Assembly: GCA_011800155.1 (NCBI GenBank)
Contig: CM022378.1
Location: forward strand, 186,001-250,000
Direction: 5' to 3'
Length of the DNA: 64,000 nucleotides
DNA from: Flammulina velutipes
Lineage: Eukaryota > Basidiomycota > Agaricomycetes > Agaricales > Physalacriaceae
Position numbers and translations under genes: made by a program. This document shows positions 35,901-47,220 of this stretch, one piece after another (the stretch's first letter is position 1; every line of letters begins with the position of its first letter). A model generated the notes under the pieces. It saw only the letters and a list, made by a program, of their open reading frames with translations. It ran no database searches and had not been told where the DNA came from.

Positions 35901-36153
35901 GTGGCATAGAGTGCCAAACCATGCTAGCAGAGTATTAGTGCTCCTGGACGTCCAGGCGATGTTGTTGTGTTGTGTAGGAGCCGTGGCATAGAGTGCCAAA
36001 CCATGCTAGCAGAGTATTAGTGCTCCTGGACGTCCAGGCGATGTTGTTGTGTTGTGTAGGAGCCGTGGCATAGAGTGCCAAACCATGGTAGCAGAGTATA
36101 TAGTGCTCCTGGACGTCCAGGCGATGTGTAGGATCGATGGCGTGCAGTGCCAA
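29935..36153. repeat. 6.2-kb minisatellite of two interleaved units
   Basis: About 79 head-to-tail units. All share the core GTGCTCCTGGACGTCCAGG and GTGCCAAACCATG. Type A (82-83 bp) has TTGTTGTGTTGTGTAGGAG followed by GTGGCATAGA; type B (71-72 bp) has GTAGGATCGACGGCGTGCA. The order is not random: runs of A separated by one to three B units recur as higher-order blocks, with a C-to-T variant of A (GGAGCTGTGG) at fixed places. Each unit holds the perfect 14-bp palindrome CCTGGACGTCCAGG, and also CCATGG or GCTAGC. Units are not multiples of three, so the many repetitive open frames are artefacts. Confidence 0.97.
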
Positions 36154-36599
36154 AGACTGCCGTAGTGTTTGTCGTCTTGGTGCCTGCAGTATACAAGCTT
36201 GTCAAGAACTGGTCATTGATGATTAGTTGGTGCTACGGAATGAATTCAATAGCATCCATTGGAACAAATATAAGCAGAGGCGACAGTCGTGGTAGTAAGA
36301 CAAGATCTAGAAGAGCAAACAGGCCTAAGCACATCATACAGAGGGTTCCCGCGCTCTTCATTCATGCCTGCGACGATTATTAGGCAGGTCAAATTGTCTT
36401 GATCCTCTACCACTACCACACCATTGTGCTCGTGCTGCATCCAAAAATCTCACTTTGTGGGTCCTCTGGAGCCATAATAATTTATTTCATCTGTAGGCGG
36501 GCAGGAATGGAGTGAGATGGTGGAAACATATTAAGCTGAGATACGGTCAGTTACTTCTGTATGACAGTGTACGTAGTCAAGGCTTACCTCCACCAGTGC
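36154..36599. other. junction between minisatellite and hAT gene
   Basis: No gene, terminal inverted repeat or BED finger was found here, although a complete hAT element would carry its 5' end about here. Confidence 0.4.
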
Positions 36600-38949
36600 C
36601 ACCTTTGCGCGCTGGGTTTATGAGAGTGCACGGCCATTCAATATTGCCAAAGACCGTGCCCTCCTTTGGCTCCTAAAGACCGGACGAAGTGATTTCCCTG
36701 CCCCACATCCTACGACAATATCGAACAACGTAAAGGCCATGCACAAGGCCACGAAGGAACGGCTAGCTGAAGAGCTTCAGGTGAGTGTTCGTCTGGTGTT
36801 GTTCGAGCTGTATTCACATTCGTTAGGACTATGAGGGGTATCTAGCATACACAATTGACTGTTGGACGGCGCCCAATCATTGCCCTTGGATGAACATCAG
36901 TGTAACGTTCTTGCGCAATAATGAACCACTCACTATCATACTTGATTTTGTCGAGCTGGCAATGGTGCGTCTCTTGCGTTTCGCCTATTTTGATGCTGTT
37001 GTTGACGTCGAGTAGTCGCATACGGGGATGCACAGGCATTTACGGGCGCGTTGAAGGCCTACGGAATTGAAAAAAAGGTCAGTACTGACACCAACTCATT
37101 GAATATCACTCACCTATATGCAGACCGGCACCGTTACATGCGACAACACCTCCAACAATGACAAGTTCTTTGATTGTCTGGCTACTCTTCTGCCCTCATT
37201 CCCCGGACGTCAAGCCCAAGTACGGTACTTTGCACACACATTGAACCTGACTGCGAAGAGCACTTTGCGTCAGTTCGAAGTTCGGAAGCGTCGCGATGGT
37301 ACTATTGCGTTGAACGAAGATCCTGACATCATAGCGCTTGCTGCAGGCCTGGAGTACGAAGGGAATGATACGCAAGCGCTAGCGGTCGAGCTGGGAGAGA
37401 ACGATGTTGTCAAAGGTGACGACGGTACCATCGAACCACCCTTCGAGATGGAAGGGTTCGACATTGGGGAATGGCGGGCAGCAACCAGGCCAGTCCGACA
37501 AGCGCTCATCAAGGTAAGCTTCTCTTGATAGGCGTCGGCTCGTTTACGTTACCTGCCGTGTTTATTCCCAGCGCTTATACCTTTGGTCTAGGCCCGCAAA
37601 ATCTCCTTCAAACTTAACAACTCACCTACGCTCCTGCTGCCTACCTGGCGTCTGAATCTACGCTTTGAGTCATGTAACGAGGAGGTCAAGATCCTCCCTT
37701 GCGATGTCTCCACTCGATGGAACAGTATGTTTGACATGCTGTCCGTCTTTCTTGAACTTCGCAAGGACGTCGAAGCCTTTACGGCAGATAGGGCAAACGG
37801 CTTGCGTGACTACGAACTGTCTGCTGAAGAGTGGGATGTCATGGGCGAGTTAGTGGAGGTCTTAACGGTGCGTCTCTCTTCTCATTGTCACGTCTCTTGT
37901 CTAATTGTTCTTAGGTGCTAAAAGATGCCACACTGTTCTTCTCCGCCGACACGCCAACCATCGCCACAGTCATTCCCGCCATGGATGCAATCGACTCTAT
38001 GTTCGCGACTGCCATGATAGCACGTGGTCCCAATGTCAAGCTCTGTCCCGCTATCCGTGCAGCGTTAGGAATTGGGAAGGCGACGCTCAATAAATACTAC
38101 GGCCTCACAGACCACTCGGATGTTTACCGCATATCTATAAGTATGTACGTTCTTCTCTGACGTGTGCCATTCTAACGGACCTCTCCAGTTCTCCACCCTT
38201 CGCTCAAGCTCGACTATTTCCAATGTCTTCAATGGCCAGCTGAGTGGATCGACGAGGCCAAACAGGTTTGCGCCGCTATGTGGAATCTACGCTACAAGGA
38301 CAATGTTGCATTAACGACAGACGCTGGTGCTGACGAGGCCGGAGTCGCTGGACCATCAACAGGTACAAAGGTGTGCTACAGTGTGTTCATGTACGCTCGC
38401 TTGTTGACTTGTAATAGGTTAATGCATTCACTACTCTCATGGCATCACATACACAGGTTACGGTGGCTGCAGATGCCAACGACGAACTCATGCGATACTT
38501 GGCGGACAGTCGGGTAACCACCAATGATCCTCTTGCGTGGTGGATAGCCAACCGTTCCACGTACCCATCTCTAGCGCGCATGGCAATTGATTACCATGTC
38601 ATTCCTTGTACGTTCTGTCATTGTTTTACCTCACCGCTCAACTAATGTTAATACATTATCTCAGCAACGTCAGTATCGGTTGAACGCTCTTTCAGCCGCG
38701 GACGGATTCTCATCACCCACCTTCGCAATCGTCTCCGTTCCAACACGGTACGAGCACTCATGTGCTTCGGTGATTGGTGCTGACATGATATCGCACAGGA
38801 GGCAGATCTCATTGCAGTGGCATCAACAAATACACAGACGGCGCCACGTCGTGCTGCCGCTACCGTTGATGCTATATCTGCCGCCGCTGACGGTGACGTT
38901 GATCAAGGCGCTGATGACGGACTTGTAGACGATGATTTGTACCTTTAGA
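36600..38949 (+). CDS. hAT-superfamily transposase, 5' end missing
   Basis: Many short exons separated by 45-60-bp introns. It opens without a clear ATG at FARWVYESARPFNIAKD. Next come LAYTIDCWTAPNH, VTCDNTSNND (first catalytic Asp), RYFAHTLNL, LPCDVSTRWNSMFDML (second Asp) and, after several exons, the dimerisation region LAWWIANRSTYPSLARMA, then SVSVERSFSRGRI (catalytic Glu) and LRSNTVRALMCFGDW. The order D ... D ... E matches hAT transposases. Between SHTGMHR and AFTGALKAYGI (about 37035) a one-base shift is needed, and the last join after GDW has no intron of normal length. A BED finger is not seen. The copy is probably inactive; the minisatellite ends about 450 bp upstream. Confidence 0.85.
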
Positions 38950-39895
38950 TATGACTTTTTATGCCTTTCTCACCTTCATATGCCTATTTACTTCACTTGG
39001 TCGATTCTATGTAGTATTTTCAACACATTTACATAGGTAGATACTAAATATAAAAGCTTCAACAGCAAAAGCTGGCATTTAAGTACTCGGGTGACGGGAG
39101 TCCCGCGGGACACGGGACAGAATGTGGCGTCCCGTGGCTGTACCCGTGCCCGAGATGCCGGGTGGTCGGGTTTTGCCGGGCGGGGGACGGGTGACCAAAA
39201 TGGATCCCGAACCCGTCGTGCAGCACATTGTTGCTTCCCATGGGTTGCCATCTGCTGGCAGTGCACGACGTGAGTACACCACCCTTGAATGCCGCACAGT
39301 ACACCACTTCGGCCACATGAATATTCGCAAATGTGTTCGAATATGTAGTACTCATCACGGGTACCTGGCAACGAGTACTTGCCGGCCACAATAGACACTC
39401 CTGTCGCAAGGCCCTTGAACCTCGCACTTCCCTCGCGAGTATGATTAAGTCTATGTATCGAAAGTTCAAATGACAGTGCAGTTCTTTATGCAACACACTG
39501 TAAAGCACTGCCAATATTTTCGACTACATTGCTTGGAATTATCGTAAAAGAATCTTGAAATTACTCTTAAAATATCCTTCTTTACATATGATTTTCTCTT
39601 TATGTTTTTTTGACTTTTTTCAAGATTTTCTCTCTGTTATATTTTTGGTTTTATCTTTGTTGTTTCTTGTTTTACAATTTAGCGCTGTGCCTAATTGTAC
39701 CCTTAAAATATTGTAAAGATATTTCACATATCTCCAACAATGATTTCTTGATTTCTTCAACATATTTCATAGCCTTTTTTTTCGAAATTTTGTTCATATT
39801 TCTTTGATATTTCTATAGAATTATGACCTAAAAATTGCTAAAAAAACTTTACATACTTTCAGCACTTTTTGAGGTCAAAATATGCTTTGTTTCCC
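38950..39895. other. hAT 3' flank and AT-rich stretch
   Basis: 39.09-39.20 kb is GC-rich with repeated CCCG/CGGG phrases, perhaps the subterminal part of the hAT element; no inverted partner was found upstream. 39.54-39.89 kb is AT-rich low complexity without a gene. Confidence 0.4.
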
Positions 39896-40835
39896 CTAGT
39901 GGTACCCTTCTATCATGTCATATTCCAGCGATATCTTCTTGAGTCGTGCCTTCTCTGTCTCCTGCTCGGCCTCAGTCATACCCTCTGTACATTTCAAATC
40001 ATCGCGGAAGTTGTTGTAACAGAACTAAATGATGCATTTTGTCAGTGATCAGCTACGTGTCTTGAAAAGAAGAAGCACGGTCCACCACTTACATTGTCAT
40101 ATTCATCATCCGACTTCCAAGTGTCTTTCCTAAACGGTAAAACCTCCGCGCTGGCAAATCCATCAATATCATCCCGAATTGGGATACTTCTGGGTCACGT
40201 ACTTCGTCCCGTCCCAAACGTACTCTAACCACGACGTCAGCTCGAAAGTTAAATTACTGCGCAAAGTTTTCCACTTACCAATCACGAAAACATCCTCATT
40301 TCCCTCCGCCCTTCCATGACACCCCCATTGAGCCGCCCCTCGAAAGGAATCTGTTAGATATAGTCCACCTATTTCGGGTTAGCTGAGATTTACGCAGGGG
40401 AACAAGAACAATATCTCTGCATACCTGTAGGAGAAAACTCCCCCGAGTCCCCCTGCTCAATCTTGCTGCCGGGATCTGCCTCTATGGTCTCCACCCTATC
40501 GAAACTCGTACCATGATACAGCGTGATCTTCTCTCGTGGATCCGGATGATGAAGTCCCGAGTAATCGTAATCTTCCTTTGCATCAGGGGCACGATCAACC
40601 AATTTGTTCTTTCTTTTACAAGTTCGCTAACGATGCTGGTCAATCAAGGAGGTCCGCGATGGCAATTAGAATGGTAATTTCTCACACCAGCGACTTTAGT
40701 TTTGCTCCCAGTCTTTTCACTTCCGGCTTTCTTAAGATCAACCTTTTTGTCCTTTGCTGGAGCGGCAGCGCAAATTAGCCCGAACAGGATGACGCTGATG
40801 AGGAGGGCTCGGAACGACGAGTTAACTGATACCAT
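39896..40835 (-). pseudogene. secreted ADP-ribosyltransferase-like protein, frameshifted
   Basis: The first exon, from ATG 40835, encodes a signal peptide (hydrophobic ALLISVILFGLICAAA) and a Lys-rich stretch. Later exons give ITLYHGTSFDRV, GGLYLTDSFRGAAQWG, then VFVIEYVWDG, and finally FCYNNFRDDLKC with a helical tail ending at 39896. The order His in LYHGTS, Tyr in GGLYLTD and a later Glu resembles the H-Y-E arrangement of ADP-ribosyltransferase folds, but this is motif analogy only. After KYPNSG a TGA follows in frame, and coding continues in the neighbouring frame (about 40175), so this copy seems broken unless an unusual splice bridges it. Introns are near 50-60 bp. It may be a secreted effector or toxin-like enzyme; target unknown. 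Confidence 0.55.
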
Positions 40836-41689
40836 GTTGAGGGGATTTCCAACTGAGAGTATACGACCTGTATAGTGAAACTCGTCAGATACGAGTTGAT
40901 CAATATCCTGGCAGACTCACCTGCGTAGGACTTGAAGGGCGAGATGTGATTGCACCGGGCAGATAAAATACCAACTCATTGGATTGCATCTTATAAAGCA
41001 CCGACAATGTGAATCCGAGTCACCAGTACTGGCTGAGATGCGCCAAGGACACTTACAAGCGGCCATAAGCTCCTTCCACAAGGCAACTGAGATGTCCGAA
41101 ATCGATGTGGCCGGAAATTTTACTTGCAGGATTATGCCTATCGATGTAGCGACATCATTGCTATCGCTTCGGTACTGTCAGCTCCCGTGTATGTTATCAC
41201 GAATATCGTCGTGTGTCCAAGAAACACAAGGAAGCTGACTAGAAGACATGAACGTTCAGACCGAGGTGCCGGCTCCCCATGAACGATAGGTTTCCTGGGA
41301 CATAGCAATACCATGATAATTTGTGTGGTTATTCGGTAGTGGCTATGTTTCACGACAGCGCTCACTTTAGCGAACATGTCCCATTTCGCAACAGGTCTCC
41401 TTGCCACTAACTCAAGTAAAAAAAAACAAGTACGTGACTACGCTAATCACCATGTTCACTGTTCTTACGCCCTGCACAAGCACAACGATGAGTCGACGGT
41501 CAGTCTGTCTCCCGAATCTATTAGCTTTCCGCCCGACGAAAAGAGTGGAAAAGGTCGCACTATGTAGTGCGTAACTCGATCGACTCTTCCGAGAACTCCA
41601 GGAGCTGTAGTGCACGCGACGGTAGAGCGAAAAGAGCCTCCTGCGGCACCATACAATTCAAAATGCGCGGCGTAATATAAGGAGCTACC
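40836..41689. other. intergenic, nothing recognised
   Basis: Short overlapping frames without motifs. It contains the promoter of the secreted-protein gene and the 3' flank of the degenerate SNARE copy. Confidence 0.5.
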
Positions 41690-42088
41690 TCGAAAGCCTC
41701 TCCCAGCAGTGCTCCGAGTCGGATCGCCATGCCAGCATCAAAAGATCTTCAACGACAGCCATATTGCAGCGAGAAGATCAAACACGGCCATCACTTTCTG
41801 TCCTGTCTTCAGCCCAATCCCGAACGCGCGTCGTGCCGTTTGAGACGTCTACGAAAGCGTCGCGCCAAAAGATGAGAGAAATTGTTTCCCCGAGCTGAGG
41901 TTATTTCACTGAACATATTAGATCCTCAAATCGTACGGCGACAAATGCGTAAGTACACCGCGCAACGAGGCTGTCTTTGAGTGCACTTCTTCCAGAGGTT
42001 CATCTTTCTGAAGTTCGTACGCGTCTTCGATAGAGCGTTTTCCAGAGTCCATGTGGCGATTTGCGAGTCGCGTGGCCGTGCCCGGCAT
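41690..42088 (-). pseudogene. degenerate BET1-like SNARE copy 3
   Basis: Minus-strand relic aligned to the intact gene at 57758-58281. It starts with the shared MPGTAT, continues with RSIEDAYELQKDEPLEEVHS, and keeps the region matching GNNFSSFGATLSQTS in decayed form. The middle SNARE exon (counterpart of ITTDIHDDVERQ) is deleted, and the anchor-coding part is scrambled. The ATG is only 22 bp from the stop of the neighbouring CaaX-gene copy on the same strand. Confidence 0.75.
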
Positions 42089-42399
42089 TTCGGCACTTCG
42101 GCTGACCGACTACACGACGAAGCACTGTCCAGAAAGATAATCATTAGGCTGCATGAACGTTGACTCACACATCCTTTACCGCTCGATCTACTAGAGTCGA
42201 AGTCAGGAACGCCTTCCCAAAGCATGAAAATCAATTTTTTACCTTCCTCCTCTCATATTGTACGAATCCGTAATGCCTCGATTAGTATCCGCACTTAAGA
42301 TATGCGGCTTGTCCGTTTGAGTGAATCCCTGGCAATGGCTCCATCCGAATTTGTGGTGCTGCCGCCTTCTCCGCTAAACCGAGCGGTCGCTGGAATCTC

Positions 42400-42407
42400 T
42401 AATGAAC
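42400..42407. repeat. target site duplication, left
   Basis: TAATGAAC; its direct copy is at 43791-43798. Paralogous copy 2 has the equivalent TAATGTAC only once (about 49178-49185), confirming it as a target duplication. Confidence 0.9.
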
Positions 42408-43790
42408 CAAGAACCAGATCTCTGGATCTCGAGATTCGGGCTGTTCAGACACCCCCCTCGAGACTGTCTCGAGACTCTCCATCCCGGGATTCTCGAGACT
42501 TTATTCTTATGTAGATAATAGCAGCTATAGTATACAATAAATTATGTCAGTATAATTCTATCTACTCTATCTAACTGCCTTTAAGACATGGTACAGTCTC
42601 TGATGTGTTCTCGAGATAGCCTTTGACACAATGCTCGAGACTCTCCAAGGATTGTCTCGAGAATTGTCCCAACCAATCGTCACCGCACTGCCTCGAGAAA
42701 ACCCCGAGACAAAGCTCAAGACAATCCCGGGGACAAAGCTCGAGATAATCCCTGGAGATTGTCTCGAGACAATCCCAACTAATAATCCAATAATCCCGGC
42801 ACTATCTTGAGACGATGCTCAAGACAAATGATTGCGGAATGCGCCACTCGACTGATCTTACCCGTGTCCTCCCCATCTGGGTAATAACATTATATCTACA
42901 CATTTGGTCTTGCCGTTCCCCCGTATTAGTCGAAAGATCGAGTGGCTGCCGTGAAGGTAAGAGGCAAGAAGCAAAGGCTGGCACAAGTCTTCGTGTCAAT
43001 TGTTTTGTGGCGACAAATGTTGTATGCGCCGGCACATTCGGCTGCTCTTTGCCTAACAGTCATTGCATGTCCCACTATATGTATTCAAGTCCATTCAAGC
43101 AATAAAACAACTCTCACAGTGATCAACGTAAGCTTGGGACGAACAAAGAGTGAATCCAGCCGATGTCCCGGTGAGTACAACATTTGTCGCCACAAAACAA
43201 TTGACACGAAGACTTGTGCCAGCCTTTGCTTCTTGCCTCTTACCTTCACGGCAGCCACTCGATCTTTCGACTAATACGGGGGAACGGCAAGACCAAATGT
43301 GTAGATATAATGTTATTACCCAGATGGGGAGGACACGGGTAAGATCAGTCGAGTGGCGCATTCCGCAATCATTTGTCTTGAGCATCGTCTCAAGATAGTG
43401 CCGGGATTATTGGATTATTAGTTGGGATTGTCTCGAGACAATCTCCAGGATTATCTCGAGCTTTGTCCCCGGGATTGTCTTGAGCTTTGTCTCGGGGTTT
43501 TCTCGAGGCAGTGCGGTGACGATTGGTTGGGACAATTCTCGAGACAATCCTTGGAGAGTCTCGAGCATTGTGTCAAAGGCTATCTCGAGAACACATCAGA
43601 GACTGTACCATGTCTTAAAGGCAGTTAGATAGAGTAGATAGAATTATACTGACATAATTTATTGTATACTATAGCTGCTATTATCTACATAAGAATAAAG
43701 TCTCGAGAATCCCGGGATGGAGAGTCTCGAGACAGTCTCGAGGGGGGTGTCTGAACAGCCCGAATCTCGAGATCCAGAGATCTGGTTTTA
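42408..43790. mobile_element. 1.38-kb foldback/MITE with 8-bp duplications
   Basis: Flanked by direct TAATGAAC at 42400-42407 and 43791-43798. Arms of about 615 bp (42408-43023 and 43175-43790) are nearly perfect inverted copies around a centre of about 150 bp. Ends read CAAGAACCAGATC and, inverted, TAAAACCAGATC. The outer arms are packed with TCTCGAGA palindromes. No transposase is encoded; mirrored frames at 42802-43035 and 43150-43398 result from the inversion. An 8-bp duplication fits hAT- or KDZ-type mobilisation. Confidence 0.92.
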
Positions 43791-43798
43791 TAATGAAC
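43791..43798. repeat. target site duplication, right
   Basis: TAATGAAC, direct copy of 42400-42407 across the foldback element. Confidence 0.9.
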
Positions 43799-43966
43799 AG
43801 GCATTCAGTAATAATTGAAACAATAAGGAAATGCGCTACGGGGAATAATAACTTGAACAGTAGCCTTCCATCACGTAGGGCATCGTCCTGGGTCGTGGTT
43901 TACAAGACCGGCAAAGAAGACCGCGTTGGCTAAAGGAAGGAATGGGAATACTGATAGCAGGACCAA

Positions 43967-45063
43967 CTAACGACATCTCCACGCTAATGCGATCTCCATT
44001 CTCTTGAACCAGTCTTCTTGATCCCGATACCACCCACAAATCAAAGGAATCATCGTATCCCACACTTCCAGCTCCTCCTTACACCAATTCACACGTCTCG
44101 CCTGGATGCGCATCGTGATGAACTCCACCCACGGAGGATAGAAGCCTGTCATGCCAAAGTCAATAAGCCAGAGGCGCCCATCCTCTCCGACCAATATGTT
44201 CCGAGGATTCAAATCTTGGTGCGTCAAAACAAGCGGTTCCGTGTCGTCCATCTTCCCGACTAGGTGGGGCATCGGGAAATTCTGTTTGCGCCGAACCCTT
44301 TTCAACAGCTCCATCCGTTCGTGGAAGAATCCCGTGAAGTCAGCGTACGAATGAAAGGGGCCGCGTTCGGGAGCAAGTGCGTGCCACATATTCGACATTC
44401 CCTCTAGGCCCCGCTCCCCAGGCATGCCTAACGGTCCAGGAATCGTCTCCCGCTCGGGATGACGAACTTGGCGTAATTGCTGGATATATGATTGAAGGGT
44501 CATAACCACGCGTAGACGAGCCACCCAGGAAAGACGAGGCCAAACAAACAAGAGTTGTTCTCCGTGAACATGTTCCATCGCGATGTAAGATTTATGATCC
44601 CACGTGAAGACTCGGTAGACCTTGGGAACTGGAATGGATGTTTGTTCGAAGATAAGTTGCTGTGCAAGCGCCTCGGCGGGGTAGGTAGCATTAGGATCAG
44701 GGTCATAGGTAAACTTGAGGACTGTATTTTCTGTGATCCTTTTGACGTTGTTGGTCCCTGTATGTCCTGCCCCGAATCCTTCGATAATCGGAGCACGAGC
44801 GAGTGCTTTAAGTTGAGCGTCTGCCAAGTGCTCGATATCTGAGGGCTAGAATTCGTTTCATAATGAGTTTATACTTGAGTATGTATGCTTATCGAAGACG
44901 GACCTTGTGCACGGGTGGAAGGAGCGGCGTATCGTGCTTCATAATTGCGATGGCAGCATCCTCATAACGCTTCAATCTCAAACGACCGATAGTGTTACTG
45001 TTGAAATTGAGAGGTCAATTTTCTAATAACTACAACGACGTACTTGGGGAAGACCTTGTCCAT
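43967..45063 (-). CDS. APH-family phosphotransferase (kinase-like)
   Basis: Three exons in phase: 45063-45044, 44997-44904 and 44845-43967, about 330 residues. The kinase-like fold is clear: FGAGHTGTNNVKRI (nucleotide loop region), VLKFTYDPD (Lys), PVPKVYRVFTWDHKSYIAME with a hinge at MEHV, the catalytic LTHQDLNPRNILV (Brenner-type HxDxxxxN) and LIDFGMTGFYPPWVEF (metal-binding DFG-like). This is the aminoglycoside phosphotransferase/choline kinase-like family, greatly expanded in mushrooms, whose natural substrates are mostly unknown; antibiotic resistance should not be inferred. The ATG of the 20-nt first exon was chosen because it restores phase and yields a short MDKVFPN leader. Confidence 0.88.
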
Positions 45064-45488
45064 TGCAAAAATTGACAAGGTGGTGAGCTCAGAGAGTAGA
45101 AAGCACGGTGTGTATGACGTCAACATTTTCACGTAGGCGGCAATTGCCGGCGCTTCCGTTTTCCACGCCACTCAGGCTCAACGACTCTTCCCACCTAAAT
45201 GACCACGATGTAATAAATAATATAAACTATCTGCAGTATTGTGTATAAATTCTATGAGAACAGGTTCTCGCTATGCTCGTCAATCCATACCAATTGACAG
45301 TGTATTCCATGGCCAGAGACCCATTGGGGCGTAACTTCTATCACTCCGAATCCGATGTATGATTAAATACTTGAAACTTCTTCTCGAGCTCCAAGTTGTA
45401 TAACTTATGAACATATGGCCTGCACAAACGTTCTACGCAATTTCAAACACCAAAACGGCGACATCCAGTTCGAGATACATAACTTTTA
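45064..45488. other. intergenic, promoter of phosphotransferase gene
   Basis: No gene seen. It separates two minus-strand genes. Confidence 0.5.
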
Positions 45489-46289
45489 TCAAGCAAGTTC
45501 CCAGCGTTCAATCCCCCGACCATCACTATCATAAATCAACTCACCAGCCTCATTGCTTGTAAAGTACCCCAGCTCGAAGTCGGAAAATCTGAAATAGGAA
45601 CCACGTCCACTCGGAATCAGAGCGCCCAAGTCGTCAATTTCGACATGAGTCTGCACGGATGAAGTCCCCGAGGGCATGATGTGAAGAGTGATCTGATCTT
45701 CTCCGATCATAACGTTTCCCAGCAGATCTACGTCCCGTGTAGTCACACGGAATGAGGTCCGAACCCGTTTGTTTTTAGACGTGCGAATTCGTCCCTCAGA
45801 GACGTACCAGAACATGTCATGGTTGGTTCGACAACGGATATTAAACCTATGCAAGATTATAAGCATATCGCCAGACATCGAGCTCGCCACCTACCAGTTA
45901 CCACTGATGTGATCCGTTATCTCTTGTGGTGGAATAACAGTAATCCCTCGACCACCACGATCGTTGTCCGCTGTTATGAACATGCGGCCCTTGAATGCTT
46001 TCGCGATGTCCGCCGTAATGTCATTGGCAAAGAAATGTAGGAGGTCGACCGGCGACGGGGGCATATGGGTATAGAACTGAGGTGAAATGCGCTGGACGGA
46101 GTTCCTCAGTGTAGTATTTTTGCTGGTGGAAATAGCCCGCCACCATTCATCGGCGACTGTGCGAGTAGCGAAAATGATAACAGCACGCCATGTATTGTCA
46201 TCCAGAAGCTATGATGAACTCAGTTATCAATACAGCGCTAGCAGAGCAATGTGACGTACGTTATTCAGATACGCATAGAAGACACTCAT
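45489..46289 (-). CDS. uncharacterised basidiomycete protein
   Basis: Three exons fit exactly: 46289-46260 (only ten codons, MSVFYAYLNN), 46208-45895 and 45846-45489, giving about 233 residues. Features are DEWWRAISTS, FYTHMPPSPVDLLHFF, FKGRMFITADNDRGGRGI, DHISGNWFNIRC and MFWYVSEGRIRTSK, followed by beta-rich sequence ending DGRGIERWELA. It resembles small proteins of unknown function found in several mushrooms; no domain is assigned. Both introns are about 50 bp. Confidence 0.7.
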
Positions 46290-47220
46290 AGTTGGTTGGA
46301 TTGAAGTGTGGCTCTTTCGGAGGGAGTGAAGGACTGGGGCATGCACAACAACTAGTATTCTTAAGCGAACACCTACCCTTTGAATGATCACAATACTTCG
46401 GCAGGATCATAGTCATATTTCACAGATGGCAGTTGTGTGTGGTTCCTCCAAGGGTCCCAGGTGTGGGCACATTTCTTCCCCGTGAAACACTGAAATGGGG
46501 GTGAATACTACTGGAGTGCCAGCCTCCAGGTCCACAGGGAGAACCACAAGCGAACTCTACCTGTTCTTCCAATAAGAAACTGAAGTTCTATAGTTTCGAA
46601 GATTGAAGGATGAACAGGAACATACAGTTGTTGCGTGGGTGTTATGTGGCTTGAAAGGCCTAGACGGTAGAACCCGTGCGCCGCAGGCGGGCGATATCGA
46701 TGCCATTGAGTACTAAATTCAAGAAGTATACGTTAGCGATACAAAGGTCAACGCAGCCCTTTGGAACGTGTTCAGTTCAATATTCAACAGAAGACCGTGA
46801 CTGAATTCGCGTAGTGAGTTGACTGATGGCCGTACTTTCGAAGCCTTCAACTCGGAGCTCGCAGAATGGATCGATAGCTGCGAAGCAACAGTACAACGAC
46901 TTGGCCACGTGAACTTACGTTCTATCACTACGGAGGACGGGGTTGAATATTGAGTGCAGGTATGAGCATGGGCACCACATAATTCCAGGTGAAGGTTACT
47001 CACATGTATACGATATCTCGTACGCATGGCTCTACAAGGCGGTCTTCATAACATGGCTATCTGCAACAACGTACAACACGTTTGGGGATGGCAGTTGGGA
47101 CTTCAGCATACATATTGGATAAAACCTGGCAGAGGGTGAGAGCCTGAGTAACTTTAAGACACACCTAGTCGCACATTTGCGAGACGACCAGAGTCTAGAT
47201 TTTGGGTGATGACCCATCGT
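46290..47220. other. intergenic, nothing recognised
   Basis: Minus-strand frames at 46719-47027 and 47032-47217 lack motifs. The 3' flank of CaaX-gene copy 2 begins here. Confidence 0.4.

Larger units (their letters stand above)
42110..43960 (-). pseudogene. CaaX-protein gene copy 3, split by a transposon
   Basis: Third copy of the small Ser/Pro-rich gene (intact at 59552-60250). The upstream part (43960-43799, containing GYCSSYYSP) and downstream part (42399-42110) are separated by a 1.38-kb foldback at 42408-43790. Removing it and one 8-bp duplication restores colinearity with copy 2 (AATAAGGAAATGCGC on one side, GAGCGGTCGCTGGAATC on the other). The last intron (GTGAGT..ACAG, 44 bp) and the five-codon last exon TGCTTCGTCGTGTAG (42124-42110) are intact and give C-F-V-V, again a CaaX-type end. 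Upstream frame integrity is poor. Confidence 0.7.

Noticed and set aside
29935..36153. Dozens of repetitive open frames of 65-168 codons on both strands
   Set aside because: They are created by the minisatellite; unit lengths are not multiples of three and the same peptides appear in shifted frames on both strands.
29935..36153. CRISPR-like array
   Set aside because: Units are contiguous head-to-tail repeats without unique spacers, and the genome is eukaryotic.
42802..43398. Mirrored frames inside the 1.38-kb element
   Set aside because: Products of the inverted repeat; no transposase signature.
43967..45063. Antibiotic-resistance gene
   Set aside because: The APH-like fold is widely expanded in fungi and no feature points to aminoglycoside specificity.
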